Assembly (NCBI GenBank): GCA_001557505.1
Contig: LSAX01000001.1
Coordinates: 620,001-684,000, forward strand
Direction of reading: 5' to 3'
Source: Reticulascus tulasneorum
Taxonomy: Eukaryota; Ascomycota; Sordariomycetes; Glomerellales; Reticulascaceae
Length of the DNA stretch: 64,000 bases
The notes beneath the pieces are model-generated. The model saw only the letters and a list, made by a program, of their open reading frames with translations, had not been told where the DNA came from and ran no database searches. The position numbers and the translations under genes are program-made. Shown here piece by piece: positions 9,407-21,683 of the stretch; the stretch's first letter is position 1; each line of letters opens with the position of its first letter.

Positions 9407-10763
9407 CTACAGATCTTTCTTCAGGTCGTGTTCCTAGAGCAGCAGGATCATGTTAGCATGCTCAACGTACGGGAGACTCTACTATGACGCATAGAGAAGG
9501 GACGCGACCTACCGGCTTATGACTTGTTTCATAATCGATGTGAACATATGCCCTTTCGACGCCAGGAAGCTTCTCAAGCTTGATCTGAAGGTCTTCTGCA
9601 ACATCGTGCACAATCTCCAGTCGTTCATTGCGATCCATCACGATGTCCACCTCGACTACAAGACGAGGTCCACTGTGGTAGGCCCGGACGGTATCAATCT
9701 GTCGAATATCGTCGGAGTGTGTCATTGCTAGTTGCATGTTAGCCCAGGGGTCGCCCTTTCAGTCAGGCGGCATACCAATATAGGTAATCAGCTGCAGGAA
9801 CTCAGTATCAGCAGACACGCCAATCAGCAGCTGGAACTCCTCATATGCGGTTCGTAGCCACAAGCTAGCAATCAAGACCGAGAGAATGATGGCGCCCATC
9901 GGATCAATCCACCACTTGATCTTGCTTCCCGCAGAGAAAGTCAAGATACCGAAGCCGTTGATGAACAGATCGTTTCGATGATCGCGCCAGAGGATTTCGA
10001 CTTGCGAGTAGATGTTCTTGATGCTCCAGCAGTAGAAGAACAGGCCAAGTTTGGTACAGAACGCGATGCCGACGGCGATGACCGACGGGACATGGAAATG
10101 TTTCGTCTCTTGGTCGGAACCCGAGGCGAGATCGCGCGCCGACATGACGATGAGGACGAGAGACACGGAGAACATGACGAAAGAGAAGACGATGTTGCCG
10201 GCGGTCGAAATGCGTGCTCGGCCGGACGGGAACTTCCTCATGTCGACTTTCTTCACAGCCCTGTGAGATAGCAGGAGCATGATGCCTGAGAAGGGGTCGA
10301 AGATCGAATCAGCCATTGTCGTGAACAGCGACAACGAGCCGGATGACACGGCAGCGTAAAGCTGCAGCCCAGATAGGATGATATTTGCCGCCAAACTGCC
10401 CTTGACAGCAATCTGATACTTCAGATTCGTGTCGCCCTGCATCTCCTTCGCCTCCCTCTCGTGGTCCTCGACGCTCTTGAGCAGCGACCGGATCTTGTCA
10501 TTCTGGGAGCGGTAAAAATCCTGGACCTTCTTATCCTTGGCTCCATCGCGAGAAAAAGAGTGGTGGATTCGCTTCCGGGCACTGTTCTGCTTGATCTGGC
10601 CGCCGATTTCCGTCTCGCTCCTGATGTGGGTGCTGAGGTTGTACGGGTCATTGATCTCATTCTGCGAGCGGGATCGACGTTCCACGTCCTTGCCGGTCAC
10701 CGTCGAAAGGGCGATGCCGGCGTCCGGGTGAGGATCGTATTTGGCAGCGGATGAAGACACCAT
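9407..10763 (-). CDS. Cation diffusion facilitator, Mn/Fe type
   Basis: Three exons, 9776-10763, 9513-9727 and 9407-9433, with introns of 48 and 79 bp, give 409 residues. The last exon has only nine codons and supplies the family's EHDLKKDL end. A cytosolic N-terminal extension (about 1-112) is followed by six predicted membrane helices between about 117 and 305 and a cytosolic ferredoxin-like C-terminal domain. The metal site in helix 2 reads DSIFD (152-156), the DxxxD form typical of Mn-transporting CDFs, and HRND at about 262-265 supplies the second site. It should export Mn2+ or Fe2+ from the cytosol into a compartment by proton antiport. The exact membrane is unknown. It converges with the dioxygenase. 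Confidence 0.93.
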
Positions 10764-11715
10764 TTTGCGCGGTGCTCTTGAGATGCGTTCGAAAAGGTGG
10801 ATGGTTTCACTTTAGGACCTCACGGCGCGAAATGAAAGACTGCAGGACGCGACGCTGTTTTTGAGCAACCTTGAACAAAATGCCCAGCTCCTCTCTGCCG
10901 CAAAGTCGAACAGATGCAACCACTACAGAGGCGGACATGTCCTAATTGTCTGGGTAGGAATCCTTGGGTTGAATCCACCAACGATGCAGCCAAGGCGCCA
11001 TTTTTTCCCCTGTGGATACCCGACAGGCCCCGAACTTAGTAGACCACGGCAAAACTTGCCTTGGGCGAAAGGCGAGTTGGTCGATTCATCTGTTCTTCAG
11101 CGATAATCAGAGCAGTGCTTCATTCGGATGGTGCCGGTGCAACTGCGTAGCTTTGCCAGGCTGGGCATGTTGACATGCATACAATGCGGCTGTTTCGTGC
11201 ACGAAGCAAAGGTCTCTTTGACCATTTCTTTGGCAGCTGTAACGAGACGGAAGTTCTGTAGTGGTTAACTATGGCGGGGAGCGGGGGGAGCTTCCTGGTT
11301 ACATATGGCGCCTTGGCAAGCTAGATTGAATGATCCGGTGACGTTCCCAGGCACATGGAATAATCCCGAATGCCCTGAAGAACGGTACTCCCTCGCTTCC
11401 TCACCGCTAGATGGGTAGGTTGGATCTACATGCACACTAGTACCGGCTGGTGCCCATTCCGTTATTCCATGTCCGATCAGAAAGCTTGAGAGCACATCGA
11501 ACATTGCCGTTGACTAGGTTGTACCACACGACAAAATTGGCAGGTTTCAAGGCCAGCAGCCAAATAAATTTACATATATCCTACCTACTTGTCCCATGCA
11601 GGCCCAACCAGGATAGGACCCGTCCTTCTAAGGCCCGCCAGTGATGGCTCCCATAATTATACTACATCTCGCTCCCGTGAGCGCACTCTACCAACCACCG
11701 CAGACGCTGTACTTT
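10764..11715. other. Intergenic spacer, promoter of the CDF gene
   Basis: About 950 bp that carry the CDF promoter and the 3' flank of the PX-associated gene. No credible gene or repeat is seen. Confidence 0.5.
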
Positions 11716-13868
11716 TTAGTGAACCCTGGCTGAGCCGATGTTCACTACCAGCTCCTTGAACCTTGGTCCCAACGCCTTCAGAACCACACTAACATCTGGC
11801 GCCTCCGGAACTGACGCAGTCGCTTCTTGTCTCGCAGCGGCTCCTCCATCCCATCCATCCTTCGCGCCCGCACCTGTCTTGCCCAGAGTGGTCGTGTGCT
11901 TGACATCCTCGCCATGGCGAACCTTTTTTTCCGTCGTTGCCGGTGTGATCAATGTATTATCCAAAAGAGATTGCCAACTGACGAGATACATTCCTGGACC
12001 GGACATGCTCTCCGACTGGCCGTCAAGTATGCGTTGCATGCGTTCGATGGAAAGGTCTGCCAGTGATGCAAGGTAGTTGGCCTGAGTGTCAAGCGCGTGA
12101 AGAACTGGCTCCTTTGACTCCTCTGGCAGCGAGCTGAACAGGCTCGCCAGCTGGTCTTCCATTGTGACGCTCTGTGAATCGAGAACTTGGGTATTGCCAT
12201 CTGCTCCCACTTTTTCAGGAGCTCCGTTCTTGGTATCTGACCGCCGGAAAGCCACTACCACCTCCTTGGCCCAATTCTTGAATATGTCCTTCACATCCGG
12301 GCATTTCTTTGCAACATGATGCAACCACTTGTATACCATATAGCGGTTTGCTCGCAAGAGCTCGACATAGTCTTCCACTGAGGGGGACCTGTATGCTGCT
12401 TCCTCCTTGTCATCCTTTGGATCGGCCTTCTTCGGTTTGCTCGTCTTGATGAACTGATCAACAAAACTCTGGTAGTCCTCAACGTGCTCCCTAAGGTCAA
12501 TCTTGTCATGAATGGCCCTAATCAATGGGTCATATCCAGAAACTGCATCCCGGATGACCTGGGTGAAGACGTCTGGACTCTGTCGGCAGAGAACCTTGGT
12601 AATCTCCTCCCGGTCTCGCACGGAAAGAAGAGCAGAGTAGTACTCCAGACACTGCGTATGCTGCGAGTCACTCAACGTTCCAACAAGTTTGGGGTTGGAT
12701 GTTTCGAGGATCGTTAGAATGATAGACATAGATTGATCTAATGCCTTCGCCCTGACAACCACGCGATCCGATCTTGGTTTCTGGACATGTTCTTTCAATG
12801 CTGCTAGGCATTCTTTGCTCGGGCCATCTTTCAGCTTCTCGATCTTGTCGGCGCTCTTCCGAAACTCAGCGCTATCCCACGATAGGATGACAGAGATTAT
12901 TCTGTTTGTCGTTAGCACCGCGCTTGCCACCTTTATCCCGACCGTACTGACTTTTGCAACAAGTTCATGCCGTCATCGGCGTTCGAAGTAAGACCTGTCC
13001 AGTTGGATATTGATCCGAGACTCAGTTTTGAGAGGAACAGCTTGAGCATTGCATTCATCATTGTTGCCGCGTTACTCATTCGAAGAGTTTGCCTGATCAT
13101 GCCATATGGAAGCATCTTATGAACATTCTCTATCAATTTGAGAAGATACTGTCCTTCGGGTGAGAGTATGAACACCTGGTGAAACCAGGTTGCCAGGCTA
13201 TCGATGATTAGCGTTAAAAGCCGCATGCATCATCAGAACCTAGACACCTACTTGATGATAATGTAGTCAACAGCCACTTGTATTCTTTTCGAACGACTTT
13301 CGATGTCGGCTGATTCACTGAACCATTCAGCGAGATCGTCGAGGAGATTTCCATATATTAGATCCTGAATCACATCATCCCACGCCTTACTAAGATCTTT
13401 CGCACTCTTCGAATCATATTCCAACCTGTCGTTCGTGCCAGAATCCGTGGGGCAACCGCCGAGGCATCCTCGAACTATCATCTCGATGATGGAAGAAGAA
13501 GCAGTTGCTAGGGTCTTCCTAGTCCCCATCGTGCCCTTCTCATAGCTCTCCGAGAGATCTGCTTCGGCGAACTTCACGAGCAAGCCTTGCATTCTGTCCC
13601 TCCAGAATTCTGCAGGTACATCGCGTATGCCAGGAAGCGTCAAGACAGCTGTGTTTACGAGGAGATGAAGTGCTGGCGACGAGGACTTCGGCGCATATGT
13701 AGGGCTGCCGTTACCGGCAACCGCAACGCTACTCGAGACGAACGGATAACCATATTGGAAAATCGTATCTGGGTGCTTGAAACCCTCGATCTCATCATAA
13801 GTCTCGTGGTGAGTCAGTAAATAGAAGAGAGCATGCGTTTGTGCCGGGCTAAGGACGGTGGAGGACAT
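11716..13868 (-). CDS. PX-associated (PXB) / DUF3818 protein without a visible PX domain
   Basis: Three exons, 13252-13868, 12952-13197 and 11716-12901, with introns of 54 and 50 bp (branch sites gctaatc and gctaac), give 682 residues. The N-terminus begins MSSTVLSPAQTHALF, the opening of the PX-associated (PXB) domain in fungal PX proteins, and residues about 1-130 follow that domain. From about 200 on the protein follows the helical DUF3818 region, including the NLATWFHQVF segment created by the first splice. In relatives a PX phosphoinositide-binding module lies between these parts; I do not see one here. A role in membrane trafficking or lipid contact is known for such proteins in general and is only inferred here. 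Divergent to the small membrane protein at 14112. Confidence 0.85.
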
Positions 13869-13996
13869 AGTGGTGAGTTGCAGGGTTGAAAAGCATTGGA
13901 ATTGTGAATTGTGACGGGCTGTAGAGGGTGAACTTCAATGGTGGAAGGCGCTATTCTATGTTTCGCCAAAAGTGGAGTTACGTTTCAAGGACTTGG

Positions 13997-14004
13997 TGAC
14001 GTCA
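13997..14004. promoter_or_regulatory. Perfect CRE palindrome (TGACGTCA)
   Basis: The eight-base palindrome TGACGTCA lies 129 bp upstream of the PX-associated start and 108 bp upstream of the small membrane protein start, in a 243-bp divergent promoter. This is the binding site of ATF/CREB bZIP factors. Function is inferred from sequence and position. Confidence 0.6.
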
Positions 14005-14111
14005 GCAAAAAGCATCGTCTCTGAACAACTGCAATCATATCCCTCTTGAAACACTCTCAATCGCACCAAGCTCACATGTTTTAGGTACCCGCCGCAAGAC
14101 AGACCTCTAAC

Positions 14112-14441
14112 ATGATTGGGAATATATCGCTCGTGGTGCTTATAGCACTGACTTTCATGGGCGCATTCAGCCGCTTCACGCACGGCCGCTACACGCCATC
14201 TTTTTACCAGTACCAGCTTGACCGCGCTCCTGATGACGAATCAACGCGCTTCGTGCCTATCGTCGATTCGGTCGTTTGCACGATGCTCTTATTTAAGAAG
14301 ACGAGAGCCATGGCTGCCCTTCTTTGCGCTGTTTTCCAGGGCATTGGCATATGGATGCGACTTGGTCAGAAGAAGTCGGTGGTCCCAGATACGGCCATGT
14401 GCTTGACTGCCGTGGTTGCGTTTGTGTGTCTGGTACTATAA
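14112..14441 (+). CDS. Small membrane protein, 109 residues
   Basis: A single-exon 109-residue frame. It has hydrophobic segments at about 5-20 and 88-109 and weaker ones at about 48-60 and 66-80, so two to four membrane helices. Basic residues (KKTR, RLGQKK) flank the inner segments. The architecture resembles short DoxX-like or DUF fungal membrane proteins, but I do not recognise the family. It shares a short divergent promoter with a perfect CRE with the PX-associated gene. The ATG is in a normal context and no intron is needed. Confidence 0.7.
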   Translation: MIGNISLVVLIALTFMGAFSRFTHGRYTPSFYQYQLDRAPDDESTRFVPIVDSVVCTMLLFKKTRAMAALLCAVFQGIGIWMRLGQKKSVVPDTAMCLTAVVAFVCLVL

Positions 14442-15433
14442 GATTGAAAGAGACGTGAGTCAAAGATACAATAAATCGAACAGTGCTATGTCTCACCACC
14501 AAAGCAGAGTCTATGAGAGCAAATCGTTCGCCGCCAGGATTAGGGGTCAGCCATTTGCCTTTGAGATTTGTTCAATACTAAACTGCTCACAGACAAGGGG
14601 AGGCAGACGCTTATTGTTTGCTGCGCAATACCACAGAAAGATCAACTGGGAGCACCACTCGGGATCGTCCGAAGACACAATAGAGATTTTTAGTGCTTTC
14701 GCCCTTTGTTCTCTTGGCCATGACAACTACTAAATCGCACATCTCCTACAGAAAGACCTGCACAGACAACGAATCTCACTATAATATGCTCGCTCTGTCT
14801 GAAGTTAGCCTATGCAGTTAATGATAAACTTCACTTACCTGTTCAGCTTGCAAACACTTGTGCAGGGGTTCATGTAACATTGACAACAAAAGAGAAGACA
14901 TTTGAATCGTGCCATAACATACCATAGAATCTAACAAGTGACCTTTGCATCCCTAGTTTCTTTATACCAGTGCCCCCAAAGGTTCGCTATTCATCTGGAT
15001 CCTGCTGCGAGAACCTCACGCTCAACCCCCTCTAACCCTATCACACCCATACTGTGTGTCATAGTCTAACTCTGCCCGAGATGGACGGAACACACATTTG
15101 ACTACCGATTTGAAGGATGTTGTAGGTAGCTGCAAGGAATCTGGCTGAATGGCAGCCAAGAACCGGGCGGCACTTATGAGATCGCCACGGGAATGATATA
15201 AGCCAAAAGGTTAATACTCCGACCCCGCAAGAGAATCTTCAATCTATCTTACATGCAGGTACCCATTCTTCCGCCTCTATAGCATTCCGGTTGTCGTATA
15301 TATAATGGCCTACTCAAGCATGCTTGCAGTCACCCAGAGCGGGCACGAGGACTGCTGACAGTTGTTTGGAACAAGCACATCAAACATCCACTACAGTTCA
15401 AATCACCTTGCGACCTCTAGTATCGCCTTGAAA
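14442..15433. other. Intergenic spacer
   Basis: About 990 bp between the small membrane protein and the secreted protein. A TATATATAA element at 15297-15305 lies about 130 bp upstream of the next start and is its likely core promoter. One open frame (14416-14733) is rejected as non-coding. Confidence 0.5.
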
Positions 15434-15933
15434 ATGCGAGCTTCTCTAGCTACTCTGGTTTTGGCTGCAACTGCCATCCATGCTGCCAATATCAGAGGGA
15501 GACAGACAACCGCCTCTACCACCACCGTAAGCACCTCCCAGGAGACTTGTAGCTATCGATCTAACAATGGTGCCTTCAGTCTGCTAAGCCAGCTCCCACA
15601 TCATCTACCGTGCGATGCCCTGATGAGGTATCCGAATTTTGTTTACTGCAGAAGCCTCTTTGGTATCAAGCATGCCTGTCCGGCAAGTGGACCTGCGTAA
15701 AGACTTCAGCACTTGATGGGGACCCGAATGCGAATATCCCAACAAATGCTACCTGCACGAGGCCAGAGGCTGAGAAATGCGCGATTGATCCCAAGTACTT
15801 CAGGGCGACTACTACGACCACAAAGTCTGTAGTTACGACCACGTCTGCAGTTGCGCCTATACTTTCGTCTGCAATCACCTCCATTGCGACGCCGGCCCCA
15901 TCACTCGAAAGCGATTCCTGTGATGCAGACTGA
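15434..15933 (+). CDS. Small secreted cysteine-containing protein
   Basis: Two exons, 15434-15526 and 15580-15933, with a 53-bp intron (GTAAGC..TTCAG, branch tctaaca), give 148 residues. The ATG at 15434 opens a clear signal peptide (MRASLATLVLAATAIHA), and a Thr/Ser-rich spacer follows. The central block (about 42-100) has six cysteines, among them RCPDEVSEFC, WYQAC and KWTC; the tail is Thr/Ser/Ala-rich with a terminal Cys. It is likely extracellular or wall-associated. Size and cysteine content fit an effector-like or cell-wall protein, but no named family is recognised. An alternative frame without the intron would destroy the cysteine block. Confidence 0.75.
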
Positions 15934-16530
15934 AGGCTCTGATCTTGGCAACATGTATATCCTTCCAAACGATGAAAGTGCTTTATTAAATGTATTACTA
16001 CGGTTCATACTATGAATGCTGGATGATGTTTGCTTTGTATATTTTGTGACTGGTGTCTCCCATCAGAAGACTGCTCAAGCGGCCTCCAACCCGAGGCGTT
16101 GTCCTTTCATGTAAAACATTCATCCTTGACCCACGTTCCACTTGGTCCATGTGGCGATTTAAGTTATCAAGTCGTAATATATCTTGTGAGGGCATTCGGA
16201 CAATTTTGCCGATGTGACAAGTTCCCGAGCCACCAAGTTACCGAGCTTTTGGACAGCGGAATGGACCTTCCTGTTTGAAGATTCTTGATTCAATGTCTAT
16301 TTGTAATTTGACTGTGGACGTACTGCCAACAAAGCGCAACCCCATTTTATGTCCGTATTCAAATTCCGCGCCGGTATGTTGCCGTTATGCACCTGTCCGA
16401 TATCCACCAGTTCGCGAGAATGCGAACTTCACAACTCCGACCCTCAGCCAGTCCTTATATACACGAGCCCCTAAGTATCAATCGTGATATACAATATATA
16501 TTTAGTTCATTTCATTCGAGACACCCATCT
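15934..16530. other. Convergent intergenic spacer
   Basis: The 3' flanks of two genes meet over about 600 bp. Nothing else is seen. Confidence 0.5.
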
Positions 16531-17628
16531 CTATCGGCCCCACGATGCCCCAGAATACTGGCCTGGATTTTGGCTCCCGCCGTCAGGATGGATCTGCGTC
16601 GCCGGCATTTCGACCGCGTTATTCAGAGGCGCAGGAGCGGTTTGCGCCGGCATCGAAGCTAACTCATACACCCCAGCTTCCTGGGGCGGTAATTCTGCAT
16701 AGTGCGCCGGCGGGTCGTATTGCTGTGGCTGGGGCCAAGCTTGTTGAGGATGTTGACCCCAGGCCTGCTGGGTCGCATCCCAATTCTGGTGCGGTGACAG
16801 TTGCCAGGTTTGGTCAGGCACACCGGAGCTCGGGGTTGGTGCAAAGCCAGATGGCGGTCTCCAGCCCGGTTTGTTATCACCCTTCCATTCTTGGCCTTGG
16901 TAGACACCAAGCCCAGGCATGTTGGGCTGTGAGCCTGGCTGGTTGTCTCCAAATCCGCTTGGCATCGTATTGTATGCGCCTAGCATTGGCGCCGATTCAT
17001 CGTGCGATTGTCGACTCCTTCTCAAACGCCACATGAACAACGACACGCCGATCAGAGCAACTGATCCAAGACCAGCACCGACACCAATGGCAATCTTTGC
17101 GCCATTCGTCAGACCCTGCGCTTGTGTATCGCCAGACTTGCTTGTGTTCGATGGCCCAGCTGGATCGGTGTTTGTGTTTGTGACGGTGAGTGTTGTCCCT
17201 CCAATGACCGTTGTATAGACTGTTGTCTGCGGTGCCTTGGTAGTCTCGATCGCTGACGTGCTCGTCTGGGTCCCCGCACCGGTAGATGCTTTAGCTGCAA
17301 GAAAATCCTCCTCCGTCACAGCAATCGGTGTCTTCGAGTCCGCGCATGCCGTGGACATGATGATGTAGACGATCCGCAACACATCTGGATCTTCCTTCGC
17401 AATACAACTGGCCGAGTTTGTAACAAAGTTCCCCCCGTTCCCACACAGACAGGTATTCATGGTCTGCACCGTGTCCCCATTACACCCACTGTTCTTCGAC
17501 GCATCGTTCAGGCATGGTTGTGCTGTTGTTGGGTATAGAGAAAAGTCGTTCTCGAAAGCTGCGAGGATAGGAGTCGCGACCAGAAGGAGACTTAGGGGGA
17601 TCGTCGTGGGTGCTCGTCGCCAGCGCAT
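16531..17628 (-). CDS. Single-pass surface protein with Cys-rich ectodomain
   Basis: An intronless 365-residue frame. The ATG at 17626-17628 was chosen because it opens a signal peptide (MRWRRAP... to about residue 23). The ectodomain has six cysteines at about 39, 49, 60, 62, 75 and 95, then a Thr/Ser-rich stalk (about 115-170) and one membrane helix (about 177-200) followed by a WRLRR stop-transfer. The cytosolic tail (about 200-365) is rich in Pro, Gln, Gly and Trp with repeated QxWxQ-like segments. This is the plan of fungal wall-sensing or CFEM/WSC-like membrane proteins, but the cysteine pattern does not match WSC and has fewer cysteines than CFEM. Function not known; a surface sensor or anchor is inferred. 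Confidence 0.82.
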   Translation of the reverse strand: MRWRRAPTTIPLSLLLVATPILAAFENDFSLYPTTAQPCLNDASKNSGCNGDTVQTMNTCLCGNGGNFVTNSASCIAKEDPDVLRIVYIIMSTACADSKTPIAVTEEDFLAAKASTGAGTQTSTSAIETTKAPQTTVYTTVIGGTTLTVTNTNTDPAGPSNTSKSGDTQAQGLTNGAKIAIGVGAGLGSVALIGVSLFMWRLRRSRQSHDESAPMLGAYNTMPSGFGDNQPGSQPNMPGLGVYQGQEWKGDNKPGWRPPSGFAPTPSSGVPDQTWQLSPHQNWDATQQAWGQHPQQAWPQPQQYDPPAHYAELPPQEAGVYELASMPAQTAPAPLNNAVEMPATQIHPDGGSQNPGQYSGASWGR

Positions 17629-19190
17629 GATTTGAGGTCGTGTTCCGGGTTGGACGAGGAGAGGTCTACTCCCCAAGTCGCAAACGAGTGACTGGTAAGG
17701 GCGAAAGGTGCCCTTGATCAAAGAGTATTAGATCTCGTGGCGCGATTGCGATCGTGGTCGTGATCGTGGCTTCAGCCGCAATCAGGGGCCAGCACTCGTT
17801 GCCCAGACGCTACCCGAGTCGAGTCGAAAGGCCAATCCGAAATGCCTGTTGGTATGGCTGTGGGTAGTTTGTAGTATCTCTGTATTGGGGGCTCGATTCC
17901 TATAAAACGATTGTGTTGCCAAGATAGTAAAAACGAATGAAAACTGATCTAAAGCGTTTTGACGTTTGGTGGGTTGTTGACCAAGATGAATGATGATGTT
18001 TCGAAAGCCCCATACATAAAGTTGGCGCTGCTGGGGCAGTGCAGGGGATCGTACTCCCAGCGAATCGATTCAGGGCATTATGACTGGCGGGGCTGGGGGC
18101 CTAAATTTAGTGACCGTACCTTGCTTCCGGAAGGCTAGTTGCAGATCTGGTTTCCTTGCATCAGCCACACATTTCAAGCCAGCTCGTAACTCGTAGCTCA
18201 AACCACAGCAAATCGATCAGTCATATCCTTTTGATATGCTCCCAAAGCTGCGATCAGCTTTCTGAATTGGAGGATTGACGACCCCATTTGTTCTTGTAGA
18301 TTGTGGTTGTGCTGTCCGATCATGAAACAACCTTTCGGGAAACTAATGCTAGAGTTTTACTACCCCGGATCCGGTGTCCTTCTAATGTCAGCAAGTCCAG
18401 ATGCAGGTCCCCGTAAATCCACACATTAGGTTAGCTGTTTGAAGGAGATTTATTTTCGCCAGATGGATCGTATTGTGACACCTGCGGCGAGTGTAAGCAC
18501 TGCGAAATCTCCAGCCTCACCAGGCTTCCCTGATTTCCTGGCCCATGCATAACAATGGAGACAAAACTGAGAACTCCGACCTGGCAGTTGTTGAGAAAAG
18601 CAGAAACCAGGATCTCTATGATGACGATGGTCACTATGACTATCGTAGACGACAAGCACATTTACATCAGTATCCAAGTCCATATTCAGAGAAAGGCAGG
18701 GGCCAAATGCAAAGCTCGGAGCCCAGCACTTTGCTAGACCCCTGGAAAGCCCTAAAAGCTGACAGTTATCAAGGGGCTTGTACCCCCGCAACCCCCGTAT
18801 TGCCTCTGTAGCCTCCAAAATTTGACGCAGGATGTCGCCGCGGTGCTGTCATCGTGGATGGGTAGCTCCGACCAGGTGCGCAAGCAAGGGCCACCTAAAG
18901 TGATCCCCTTGAAGCCGCCAAAAGCACTGCAGTTTTATTGATCCCTCGGAATGGAAAATAGATGCCAATTTTCATGGCACTGAGAGAGGTCCGCTGCTCT
19001 GTTTTGGTATCGTGCGACTATTATACCGCCAAAGGCAAGCTGCCAATTGTTAGGAGGACGGGCATGTCCGGAGTAGAATCAATAGATAAATCTCTGCTTT
19101 CAAGATGCCCGTTGTCTAAGAGAAGTACCGCCCACAAAATATACATGTCTTATCCCATAGCCACCGTACGAGCCGCTCGGAAGATCCAAC
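17629..19190. other. Long intergenic region
   Basis: About 1.56 kb between the surface-protein start and the 3' end of dap1. Several short frames around 18430-18820 overlap on both strands without a domain or splice logic and are left out. No repeat is seen. Confidence 0.45.
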
Positions 19191-19771
19191 CTAATTCTTC
19201 CCATCTTCCCCAACAGCAACAAGCCGCCCAACAACCAGATACTTCGATTCAAACCTCTCCTCCCACCCCTGCAGCGCTTCTAGCTCGTCCCTTCCGAGCC
19301 CCTCAAGCTTATCCAGTGGCCCATCGAGATCCTTCGTCAACATATCCTCATCGAAACTGCCGCAGGCCAGTCCGCGCGACGCATCACGCCCAGCGAAGTT
19401 AGCATATGGTCCGCCCGGGCCGTAGAAGTTGCGCCCGGAGGTGACGTCGAAGATGCGGCCTTTGACTGCAAGGTAGACTGGCATGCCGTTCTCGCCGTTG
19501 TATGGAAGTAAAGTATGCGGCGTGAATGTGCGGAAGACAGTCGCTGGGCTTTCTTTGGGCAACGTCGGCGGTGGCGTCGGTCGGAGCATGCTGTAGATTG
19601 TGTAGAGGGTGACGAGGAAGAGGATGACGTTGAGGGGGGTTACGAAGCCGTCACTCGAGATCTATTAGCCTTTCTTCTGCTAGAGCAGTCAAGATGCCCA
19701 CGGCTGACTTACCTTTGGCCAGACTGCTGTTTCGCAGCTTCCTGCGCTACTCGTTGTTCGACGTAGTCCAT
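19191..19771 (-). CDS. dap1: Dap1/PGRMC1-type cytochrome b5-like haem protein
   Basis: Two exons, 19713-19771 and 19191-19653, give 173 residues. The acceptor at ..CTCGAG is used because only it keeps the frame of the membrane helix; the nearer TAG would hit a stop. After a short N-terminus (MDYVEQRVAQEAAKQQ) comes one membrane helix (about 22-42), then the cytochrome b5-like domain with VKGRIFDVTSGRNFYGPGG and FAGRDASRGLA, the signature of Dap1/PGRMC1 proteins, in which haem iron is bound through a Tyr. Dap1 sits in the ER membrane and supports Cyp51 and other P450 enzymes in sterol synthesis and azole tolerance. Size and order agree fully with the family. Confidence 0.93.
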
Positions 19772-21683
19772 CTCCAATAGCGAGGGCACTTGGCGCTGAT
19801 GAGGAGTGTGCTGCAGGTCAATAAAAGATTAAGGCAACAGTGATCTGATGAACTGGACAAGAACGAGGTCGAATTGTTTGTCCGTGGAGAAGTGGGAGCC
19901 GCCAATGTGGTTGTTCGTCTGAGCTTGGGGAATCTGACACGGATCTTTGCAGCGGACCCCGTTGAGCAACGGCATCATTCAGCCCCGCTTCCCGTCGATG
20001 TACGATTATGTCAGCAGCGATAGCTCGACTTCGACAAAGATCCTACGGATTCCCCCATCAAGCTTATTTCGTTACTCCCGGCCCAGCGCATCAACCAGCT
20101 ATCTCTTGTAGCGCATGCAAGAGCTCATTCGTAGCGGACATTTCCAGTGCTTACGCATTCCTCCCTTTCTTGATCTCTTCCTGCACTCGGAGGATCCTTC
20201 GGAAACCAAAGAATGCTACGTCGCACTAGGAGCTGGGGTTTGCTGCGACTGCACGATGTCAGACTCGGCGTTATTAAGCCTTGTAATGGCGCAATCTACC
20301 TCGTAGCCGTTTAATCCGTGCTGGCCACAGGGCAAAATAGATTTACACACTTGAGACTTATAACTTATGTTTTCGTGGCGAGGGGGAGGGGGCGCATCTC
20401 TGTCGACCATTCTCTAGGCGATGTTTCTTGTCTTGTCTTTGGTGGTTTACGATAATGGATAAGCACTTCTCAAGCTTTGCAGCAACATGACCCCTGGCTT
20501 GGGATATTCCAGCTGATCCGACTGGACCAAAGCTTGCTTGTGTAAGGTAGTCCCCATCACTAGTGAAGAATCTAGAAACTGCACAACATCAACTCAAGTA
20601 GGTCCCAACCCATCAAGGTTTGGATGAAGCTTGTTTTCTGGTAGAATTCAGTAAGCAGGCGACCGATGTTAGACATTTGCTTGATGTCGAGATAGGCGGT
20701 GAAAGCTGGTCATCCAGTGATCGTCGAACATGCTGGACCGCAAGGTCACTCGTGACTGGGCACGGAGTCTAATCTCTCCCAGCCCATCCACCCCGACCAT
20801 CCGTCCACGCAAAGCAGACATGTTGTTGCTCGACCACGCAAGGAGGGAGAATAGGAGGCTCTCCATGACGACGTCCCGCAGTCCGTAGCGTCGGACCGTA
20901 AACTTTTACAGACTGGCCGAACCGTGCCACGCCTAATGCTAAACCAACACGGTAGGTGGACGAGGCTGGGCAAATGCCGAGAGAAACGGATCAGTTCACG
21001 ATGGGCCAACGATCCATAAATAACACCAAATCAGATTAGCGCAATCAGCTTAAGTCTAACTTAAATGCTGGCCATCGACGCCCCGCACTGGACCCCGATT
21101 TGCCCGATTGATTTATCCCCAAAACAGCAAACCACAACAATCTAAATGTCGGTATATGCAACTGACTAGGCCAGCCAGGGCATCGACACGGTAGCTCCGG
21201 ACGGTAAATCTAGGCAGATGCCGCCGAGAGGTGCGTGCGTGAGGGGCAATTTGGTCCTTATGAATGCCAAGGTCATACAATTCCTTGGACCTTCCACATA
21301 CGTGTGGCCGCCGGGGTGATCATGGCCTCGGCGCCCCATTAACACGCCTCAATTCCACATTGTAATTGGCCATGTGTATTGGAAGCATATGAGTTTGTGT
21401 AATGCGACGAAAACACGAGGCTATCACCTCCCTTATTCCGATTAGGATCCAATGACGCAACCCGGTGTTGAGTCAAGAGAAGCTCTCTCGCTCTTGGCAG
21501 CATGGGTGCGAACGGCAACGGGATGCAAAGCTATTATAGAGAGACGGTGCCTCTGCTCCCGAAAGATTGTTGGATCTCGCTTGCCACAATTACATCAACC
21601 CTTCGGAGACCGGCTGAATTAAAGAGATATCTTTCTCCAGTGTTCGACTGCCAGTGATTCCTCTCCTTTGGAACTGTATCATC
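19772..21683. other. Long divergent intergenic region
   Basis: About 1.9 kb between dap1 (minus) and the LVIVD-repeat gene (plus). It must contain both promoters. Short open frames show no family resemblance, and no transposon remnant was recognised. Confidence 0.45.

Noticed and set aside
13198..13251. A premature stop after DYIIIK in the PX-associated gene
   Set aside because: A 54-bp intron (GTAGGT..ATAG, branch gctaatc) joins the two in-frame parts and yields YIINLATWF.
18430..18818. Overlapping frames on both strands as a possible gene
   Set aside because: No domain, signal peptide or splice logic; the frames oppose each other and contain no conserved pattern.
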